DNA of 16,022 bases from contig JAEWHB010000131.1 of assembly GCA_023388015.1 (NCBI GenBank), positions 1 to 16,022 of the forward strand, written 5' to 3'. Positions 1-5,040 of the stretch are shown piece by piece. This DNA is from Bacteroidota bacterium. GTDB taxonomy: Bacteria > Bacteroidota > Bacteroidia > Flavobacteriales > Weeksellaceae. The notes below the pieces were generated by a model. It saw only the letters and a list, made by a program, of their open reading frames with translations. It was not told the origin of the DNA and did not search any database. The stretch's first letter is position 1. Each line of letters begins with the position of its first letter. Position numbers and translations under genes: made by a program.

Positions 1-109
1 AGTAAACCTCTTCTTTGGGAAACCTTTTAGATAACTGAAAAATCTGCATTGACGAGTCGAATGATTTCTGATAAACCAATAAATCAGTATGTAATTTAAT
101 TGTAGCCAT
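1..109 (-). CDS. four-helix-bundle protein (23S rRNA intervening-sequence protein family), partial
   Basis: Reading the minus strand from the ATG at 109-107, an open frame of 36 codons runs off the left edge of the window. It begins MATIKLHTDLLVYQKSFDSS and continues with QIFQLSKRFPKEEVY. The pattern LxVYQKSFxxSMxIFxLSKxFPKEExY is the hallmark N-terminus of the small (about 120-residue) four-helix-bundle proteins first described in 23S rRNA intervening sequences and related to the Avd accessory protein of diversity-generating retroelements. Their function is poorly understood; a nucleic-acid-binding role is usually suggested. The rest of the protein is outside the window, so completeness cannot be judged. 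No rRNA sequence lies beside it here, so this is a free-standing copy. It follows comM on the same strand, separated by about 80 nt containing short tandem repeats. Confidence 0.82.
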   Translation of the reverse strand, partial: MATIKLHTDLLVYQKSFDSSMQIFQLSKRFPKEEVY

Positions 110-164
110 ACACTATATTTTTTTCTTTAATAAACTAAATCAATCTAACCATTATTCTCTTCCC

Positions 165-192
165 CTCAAACTCTCAAACCCTCAAACTCAAA
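165..192. repeat. short tandem CTCAAA(CT/CC) repeat
   Basis: CTCAAA occurs four times, at 165, 173, 181 and 187 (spacing 8, 8 and 6). On the minus strand this reads as four TTTGAG units. The comM stop codon (TGA, 190-188) lies inside the unit that is first on the minus strand. It sits in the spacer between comM and the four-helix-bundle gene. Unit number and phase are plain in the sequence; a role is not. Confidence 0.7.
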
Positions 193-1723
193 TCCCCCAC
201 CCTTCACGATCCAAACTTCTATATTGAATCGCTTCTGCAATGTGTGAACTTTGAAGTCCCTCGCTTCCTTCCAGATCGGCAATCGTACGGCTCACTCTTA
301 GAATCCGGTCATAGGCACGAGCTGAAAGATTAAGTTTTTCCATCGCGATTTTAATCAGGTTTTTGCCGGTTTCATCCAATTGGCAATATTCGTCCAGTTG
401 TTTCGGACCAATTTGGGCATTGTAATGAATGTTAGGCAAATCTTTGTATCGTTCCGTTTGAATTTCACGGGCTTGCATTACTCTTTTTCGGATTTCAATG
501 CTCTTCTCTCCGCTTCTTTCGGCCGAAAGATCATCAAAAGGAACCGGATTTACTTCAATATGTAAATCAATCCGGTCAATCAAAGGCCCGGAGATTTTGT
601 TCATGTATCGCTGCATTTCCTGTAAAGAAGAAGTATTGTTGGGATCGTCGGGAAAATACCCACTCGGACTTGGATTCATGGATGCGACCAACATAAAACT
701 GGAAGGATAAGTCACGGTGAATTTTGCACGGGCAATAGTAATTTCCCGGTCTTCCAAAGGCTGACGCATGACTTCCAAAACGGTGCGTTTGAATTCGGGA
801 AGTTCATCCAAAAACAAAACTCCGTTGTGTGCCAATGAAATTTCTCCTGGTTGCGGGAAAGATCCACCACCTACCAGGCCAACATCAGAAATCGTATGAT
901 GAGGGGACGAATAAGGTCTAACGGTCATCAGAGAAGTTTTCTCACCTAGTTTTCCCGCTACCGAATGGATTTTCGTTGTTTCGAGTGCCTCGTTTATAGT
1001 TAAAGGTGGAAGTATAGAAGGTATTCTTTTGGCCAACATTGTTTTTCCACTTCCGGGCGGACCGATGAGGATAATATTATGTCCGCCTGCCGCAGCGATT
1101 TCCAATGCACGTTTGACATTTTCCTGTCCTTTTACATCGGCAAAGTCAAAAGGAAAGGAGTTTAATTGTTCGTAAAATTCTTTCTGAATATCAATTTTTG
1201 TAGGTTCAATGTGCTTTTTATCGTTGAAAAATTCAATTACTTCCGAAATATTTTCTACTCCAATTACGTCCAATCCGTTGACGATGGCAGCTTCTTTGGC
1301 ATTTTGTTTAGGAAGTATAAATCCTTTGAAACCTTCGTCTCTCGCCTGAACTGCAATAGGCAAAACACCTTTGATCGGACGGATTTCTCCATCAAGGGCG
1401 AGTTCACCCATAATCAAATAGTCAGAAATTCCTTCGGATTCTATTTGTTCCGAGGCGGCCAAAATACCCATTGCAATAGCCAGATCATAAGCCGAACCTT
1501 CTTTGTGCAAATCGGCTGGCGCCATGTTGATGGTAATTTTTTTGCCCGGAACCTTAAATCCGGTGTTCAAGAGCGCCGTCGAAATACGGAAATTACTTTC
1601 TTTGATCGCATTATCAGGAAGCCCCACGAGATGGTAGCCGACTCCAATGTCGTAATTGACTTCTATGGTAATGGTTTTTGCCGAAACACCAAAAATGGCA
1701 CTACCGAAAATTTTGATTAGCAT
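188..1723 (-). CDS. comM: YifB/ComM family AAA+ ATPase (Mg-chelatase-like)
   Basis: This 511-residue protein has the full ComM/YifB layout. An N-terminal Lon-protease-like fold covers about residues 1-165. A Mg-chelatase-type AAA+ core follows, with Walker A GPPGSGKT at 221-228, Walker B VLFLDELPEF at 302-311 and the sensor/arginine region ISGPLIDRIDLHIEV at about 377-391. The C-terminal Mg_chelatase_C helical domain spans about 410-506, including LSARAYDRILRVSRTIADLE. In proteobacteria ComM is a hexameric helicase that extends branch migration during natural transformation; the role in Bacteroidota is inferred by homology. Typical family members carry two CxC-type cysteine pairs after the sensor-1 region (NPCPCG...CxC); here the segment reads NPSPSGYFPDD...TSS, so all four cysteines are absent. 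The start at 1723 fits the family N-terminus (MLIKIFGSAIFGVSAKTITIEV). The gene is divergent from cdd with a 68-nt spacer. Confidence 0.95.
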   Translation of the reverse strand: MLIKIFGSAIFGVSAKTITIEVNYDIGVGYHLVGLPDNAIKESNFRISTALLNTGFKVPGKKITINMAPADLHKEGSAYDLAIAMGILAASEQIESEGISDYLIMGELALDGEIRPIKGVLPIAVQARDEGFKGFILPKQNAKEAAIVNGLDVIGVENISEVIEFFNDKKHIEPTKIDIQKEFYEQLNSFPFDFADVKGQENVKRALEIAAAGGHNIILIGPPGSGKTMLAKRIPSILPPLTINEALETTKIHSVAGKLGEKTSLMTVRPYSSPHHTISDVGLVGGGSFPQPGEISLAHNGVLFLDELPEFKRTVLEVMRQPLEDREITIARAKFTVTYPSSFMLVASMNPSPSGYFPDDPNNTSSLQEMQRYMNKISGPLIDRIDLHIEVNPVPFDDLSAERSGEKSIEIRKRVMQAREIQTERYKDLPNIHYNAQIGPKQLDEYCQLDETGKNLIKIAMEKLNLSARAYDRILRVSRTIADLEGSEGLQSSHIAEAIQYRSLDREGWGI

Positions 1724-1791
1724 TTAAGTTGGTTTTTAGAATTAAAAGTTAATAATAATTTCTAAATTGGCTGTCCTTTTAGAGAAAATTT

Positions 1792-2265
1792 ATGGAGAAG
1801 AAAACTTATCAATTTGAATATCAAAAATATAATACCCTTTCCGAATTAAGCGAGGAGAACCAAAATCTAATCGAATTATCAAAAAAAGCCGCAGAAAAAG
1901 CCTATGCACCCTATTCCAAATTTCGGGTTGGCGCAGCAATTCTTTTAGAAAACGGAGAAATTTTATCAGGCAGTAATCAAGAAAACGCTTCCTATCCGGT
2001 GGGGGTATGCGCCGAAAGAACTTTGCTTTCTTATGCACACGCCAATTTCCCGGGATCTAAAAAATTAAAACTGGCCATTTCAGTACTCGATACATCCAAA
2101 GATGTTTCGCCCTGCGGACTTTGCCGTCAAACATTATTGGAATACGAAAGTCTTCAAGGTCAGCCTATTGAAATCATGTTACACAATATGAGCGGAACGG
2201 TAATCGTGCTACCGTCTGCTTCCTCCCTTTTGCCTTTGCATTTTAACAATGACATGTTATCCTAA
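1792..2265 (+). CDS. cdd: cytidine deaminase
   Basis: This 157-residue protein belongs to the small homotetrameric-type cytidine deaminases, which hydrolytically deaminate (deoxy)cytidine to (deoxy)uridine in pyrimidine salvage. The zinc site is complete: C73-A74-E75 (Cys ligand and catalytic glutamate) and P107-C108-G109-L110-C111 (the other two Cys ligands). The conserved AYAPYSKFRVGAA segment at about 37-49 lies on the substrate side. It has an N-terminal extension of about 20 residues relative to the shortest members, so an internal start cannot be fully excluded, but the next Met is far downstream. A weak -7-like box (TAAATTGG, 1763-1770) precedes it. The gene lies directly before the PDH genes on the same strand, but pdhA has its own promoter in the 55-nt gap, so co-transcription is optional. 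Confidence 0.96.
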   Translation: MEKKTYQFEYQKYNTLSELSEENQNLIELSKKAAEKAYAPYSKFRVGAAILLENGEILSGSNQENASYPVGVCAERTLLSYAHANFPGSKKLKLAISVLDTSKDVSPCGLCRQTLLEYESLQGQPIEIMLHNMSGTVIVLPSASSLLPLHFNNDMLS

Positions 2266-2271
2266 ATGAGG

Positions 2272-2303
2272 TTTGCACAAATAAATTATTACGCCTAAAT
2301 TTG
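2272..2303 (+). promoter_or_regulatory. Bacteroidota-type promoter of pdhA
   Basis: A -33 element TTTG (2272-2275) and a perfect -7 box TAAATTTG (2296-2303) are separated by 20 nt, within the 17-23 nt range described for Bacteroides sigma-ABfr promoters (TTTG...TAnnTTTG). The predicted transcript would start near 2308-2310, giving a leader of roughly 11-13 nt before the ATG at 2321. Confidence 0.72.
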
Positions 2304-2320
2304 CCTTTCACGAAGCTTTT

Positions 2321-3322
2321 ATGGAAAAGATAACTAAAGAAACTTATCTCCAGTGGTACAGAGAAATGACTTTTTGGAGAAGATTTGAGGACAAATGCCG
2401 TTCCCTATACTTGAAACAGAAAATCAGAGGATTTTTACATTTATATAATGGACAGGAAGCGCTTCCTGCAGGATTTCTGCATGCGATGAAGCCTGCTGAC
2501 AAGGTTATTACTGCATACCGATGCCACGTTTGGCCAATGGCCATGGGTGTGGATCCCAAAAGAGTAATGGCTGAATTATGCGGAAAAGAATCCGGAACTT
2601 CAAGAGGTTTGGGTGGTTCCATGCACATCTTCAGCAAAGAACATCATTTCTATGGCGGACACGGAATTGTGGGAGGTCAGATTCCGGTAGGTGCCGGGAT
2701 GGCTTTTGGCGATAAATACAACGGACGTGATAATGTCACGATTTGTCTGTTTGGAGATGGTGCTGCCCGTCAGGGAACCCTTCACGAAACTTTCAATATG
2801 GCGATGAACTGGAAACTTCCGGTGGTTTTTGTTTGTGAAAACAACGGATATGCCATGGGAACTTCGGTTGAAAGGACTGCCAACCATAATGATATTTACA
2901 AATTAGGTCTTGGTTATGAAATGCCTTCTATGCCGGTGGACGGAATGGATCCGGTAAAAGTTGCAGAAGCCGCTTTTGAAGCAGTTGAGAGAGCAAGACG
3001 CGGCGACGGACCTACTTTCTTGGACATCAGAACTTATCGTTTCCGCGGACATTCGATGTCTGATGCGGAACCTTATCGTACCAAGGAGGAAGTAGAAAAA
3101 TACAAAGATGAAGATCCTATTTTATTAGTTCAACATACCATTCTTGAAAATAATTGGGCTTCGCAGGAAGAACTGAATAAAATAGTTGACGAAGTAAAAG
3201 CAGATGTAGAAGAATGTGAAAAATATGCAGAAGATTCTGCTTTTCCTGCTCAGGACACTATGTACAAATACACCTATTCTCAAAACGATTATCCTTTTAT
3301 AGATCTATTCGAAAACAAATAA
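2321..3322 (+). CDS. pdhA: pyruvate dehydrogenase complex E1 component, alpha subunit
   Basis: This 333-residue protein is the thiamine-diphosphate-binding alpha subunit of a heterotetrameric (alpha2beta2) pyruvate dehydrogenase, which decarboxylates pyruvate and reductively acetylates the E2 lipoyl arm. Visible signatures are Y66-R67-C68-H69 (the YRxH diphosphate contact), the TPP/Mg motif beginning G145-D146-G147 and ending N174-N175, and the phosphorylation-loop-like segment YRFRGHSMSDAEPYR at about 239-253 with the conserved active-site His at 244. The length is normal for a bacterial E1 alpha without a mitochondrial leader. The beta subunit (transketolase-like pyrimidine-binding half) is not in the window, so it must be encoded elsewhere. 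The E2 gene starts 3 nt after this stop codon. Branched-chain 2-oxoacid dehydrogenase E1 alpha is the alternative, but the close match to the PDH type and the paired E2 favour PDH. Confidence 0.95.
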   Translation: MEKITKETYLQWYREMTFWRRFEDKCRSLYLKQKIRGFLHLYNGQEALPAGFLHAMKPADKVITAYRCHVWPMAMGVDPKRVMAELCGKESGTSRGLGGSMHIFSKEHHFYGGHGIVGGQIPVGAGMAFGDKYNGRDNVTICLFGDGAARQGTLHETFNMAMNWKLPVVFVCENNGYAMGTSVERTANHNDIYKLGLGYEMPSMPVDGMDPVKVAEAAFEAVERARRGDGPTFLDIRTYRFRGHSMSDAEPYRTKEEVEKYKDEDPILLVQHTILENNWASQEELNKIVDEVKADVEECEKYAEDSAFPAQDTMYKYTYSQNDYPFIDLFENK

Positions 3323-3325
3323 ATT

Positions 3326-4960
3326 ATGGCTGAAAAAATTACAATGCCGCGGTTGAGCGACACAATGGAAGAAGGAACAGTTGTAAAATGGCATAAAAAT
3401 GTCGGCGATAAAGTTTCGGAAGGAGATATTCTGGCAGAAATCGAAACCGATAAAGCCATTCAGGAATTTGAAAGCGAATACGACGGTGTACTTCTTCATC
3501 AAGGAATCGAGGAAGGAAAATCGGCCAAAGTAGATACCATTCTGGCCATCATTGGTGAAGAAGGAGAAGAATTTTCTACGGATTCAGAAGAAAGTTCAAC
3601 TGAAAAAAACACAGAAGAAGTGGATACAGAATCATCAGCGGAAGAGGAAGCTGCCGAAGCTCAATCTGAAAGTTCTGAAGAAACCGAAACTTCTGAAGAA
3701 ACTGAAACCTCCGGCGAAATTCCGGAAGGCGTGAATGTAATTACCATGCCGCGTTTGAGTGATACGATGGAAGAAGGAACGGTTGCCAAATGGCATAAAA
3801 AAGTGGGTGACAAAGTAGCGGAAGGTGACATTCTCGCTGAAATCGAAACCGACAAAGCCGTTCAGGAGTTTGAAAGTGAATACGACGGAACACTTTTATT
3901 CATCGGTTCGGAAGAAGGAAAAGCCGCGCCGGTAGATTCAATTCTTGCCATCATCGGTCCGGAAGGAACGGATGTTTCGGGCATTTCTGCGGACAAACCA
4001 AAAAAGAAAGCAGAAGCGCCAAAAGAGGAGAAAAAAGAATCCAAACAACCGGAAGCAAAACCGGTGGAAGCTCCGAAAGAAGAAAAGCCAAAAACGGTTG
4101 CTGTAACTTCCGGGGAACGTATTTTCGCATCTCCCCTTGCAAAAAAACTGGCAGAAGAAAAAGGAATTGATCTGAGTCAGGTAGAAGGTTCGGGTGACAA
4201 CGGAAGAGTCATCAAAAAAGACGTTGAGAACTTTAAGCCAAAAGCTGTTTCGGCATCTGCTCAAAATTATGTGAAGCGTGAAAGCGAAGCGGTGACTAAT
4301 TCTCAAATGAGAAAAGTAATTGCCAAACGACTTGCTGAATCCAAATTTACAGCTCCACATTATTATCTGAATGTGGAAGTAGATATGGACAACTGCATCA
4401 GTTCGCGTGAGCAAATCAACAAAGCCAATCCGGATTTCAAAATTTCATACAACGATATTATAGTCAAAGCATGCGCGCTTGCTCTGCGCAAACATCCGCA
4501 AGTAAATTCAACCTGGAAAGGTGATGAAACCATTATCCATGGCGATATCAACATCGGTGTAGCCGTTGCGGTAGATGATGGGCTTTTGGTTCCGGTGATT
4601 AAAAACACCGATTTCAAATCATTTTTTGATATTTCAACCGAAGTTAAAGACATGGCCAAACGTGCACGTGACCGTAAACTGAAAGCGGATGAAATGGAAG
4701 GAAGTACATTCTCTGTTTCTAATTTGGGAATGTTCGGAATTGAGTCTTTTACATCTATTATCAACCAACCGAATTCAAGTATTTTATCAGTAGGAGCAAT
4801 TATTCAAAAACCTGTTGTTAAAAACGGACAAATTGTTGTTGGAAATACTATGAAACTGAGTATGGCCTGCGATCACAGAACTGTGGACGGAGCCACCGGT
4901 GCTCAATTCCTGCAAACTTTGGTGATGTATTTAGAAAACCCGATTACGATGTTTGTTTAA
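3326..4960 (+). CDS. pdhC: pyruvate dehydrogenase E2, dihydrolipoamide acetyltransferase with two lipoyl domains
   Basis: This 544-residue E2 transfers the acetyl group from lipoamide to CoA and forms the core of the PDH complex. Domain order: lipoyl domain 1 (about 1-80, lipoyl Lys43 in ETDKA); an acidic Ser/Glu/Thr linker (about 84-135); lipoyl domain 2 (about 136-216, lipoyl Lys177); a Lys/Ala/Pro/Glu-rich linker (about 222-257); the peripheral subunit-binding domain (about 266-303, ASPLAKKLAEEKGIDL and GRVIKKDV); and the catalytic domain (about 325-544) with the D516-H517-R518 motif and active-site His517. The two lipoyl domains are 64/76 identical over the aligned core by hand count. The linkers differ sharply in charge, which is unusual because E2 linkers are commonly Ala/Pro-rich. 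It is tightly coupled to pdhA (3 nt) and followed by a strong hairpin. Gene naming varies between taxa; E2 is called aceF in enterobacteria. Confidence 0.95.
   Translation: MAEKITMPRLSDTMEEGTVVKWHKNVGDKVSEGDILAEIETDKAIQEFESEYDGVLLHQGIEEGKSAKVDTILAIIGEEGEEFSTDSEESSTEKNTEEVDTESSAEEEAAEAQSESSEETETSEETETSGEIPEGVNVITMPRLSDTMEEGTVAKWHKKVGDKVAEGDILAEIETDKAVQEFESEYDGTLLFIGSEEGKAAPVDSILAIIGPEGTDVSGISADKPKKKAEAPKEEKKESKQPEAKPVEAPKEEKPKTVAVTSGERIFASPLAKKLAEEKGIDLSQVEGSGDNGRVIKKDVENFKPKAVSASAQNYVKRESEAVTNSQMRKVIAKRLAESKFTAPHYYLNVEVDMDNCISSREQINKANPDFKISYNDIIVKACALALRKHPQVNSTWKGDETIIHGDINIGVAVAVDDGLLVPVIKNTDFKSFFDISTEVKDMAKRARDRKLKADEMEGSTFSVSNLGMFGIESFTSIINQPNSSILSVGAIIQKPVVKNGQIVVGNTMKLSMACDHRTVDGATGAQFLQTLVMYLENPITMFV
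3344..3971 (+). repeat. duplicated lipoyl-domain coding segment in the E2 gene
   Basis: The DNA from about 3344 (ATGCCGCGGTTGAGCG) is repeated from about 3746 (ATGCCGCGTTTGAGTG), each copy covering roughly 225 nt and encoding one lipoyl domain. The copies are separated by the acidic-linker sequence. Within that linker an 18-nt imperfect tandem repeat (3674-3691 and 3692-3709) encodes SEETET twice. Most differences between the lipoyl copies are in third codon positions. Confidence 0.85.
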
Positions 4961-4993
4961 GCAACTGATTAAAAATCATTGACATAAAGAATG

Positions 4994-5040
4994 AAGTTGT
5001 TAGTTTTTTCTCTACCTTAGAGGAAATTAACAACTTTTTT
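4994..5040 (+). terminator. intrinsic terminator of the pdh genes, abutting the next start codon
   Basis: The left arm 4994-5014 (beginning AAGTTGTTA, ending TCTCTA) pairs with 5018-5036 (TAGAGGAAA...TAACAACTT) around a 3-nt loop, with a small asymmetric internal bulge and one G.T wobble. The right arm runs into a T-tract to 5040, and the ATG of the next gene is 5041-5043. The strength of stem and T-tract fits a rho-independent terminator, though its position leaves no spacer for an ordinary leader. Confidence 0.72.

Noticed and set aside
165..192. CTCAAA repeats as a CRISPR array
   Set aside because: Units are 6-8 bases with no unique spacers; just a short tandem repeat.
1166..1720. Long plus-strand open frame (184 codons) antisense to comM
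   Set aside because: It lies wholly opposite a well-supported gene, its translation is rich in Phe, Arg and Asn with no recognisable motif, and it fits an antisense shadow.
1763..1770. TAAATTGG as the cdd promoter -7 box
   Set aside because: One mismatch and no -33 element; too weak to list as a feature.
3938..4414. Minus-strand open frame (158 codons) opposite the E2 gene
   Set aside because: Phe/Cys/Arg-rich translation of the Lys/Glu-rich linker read backwards; no start context or family pattern.
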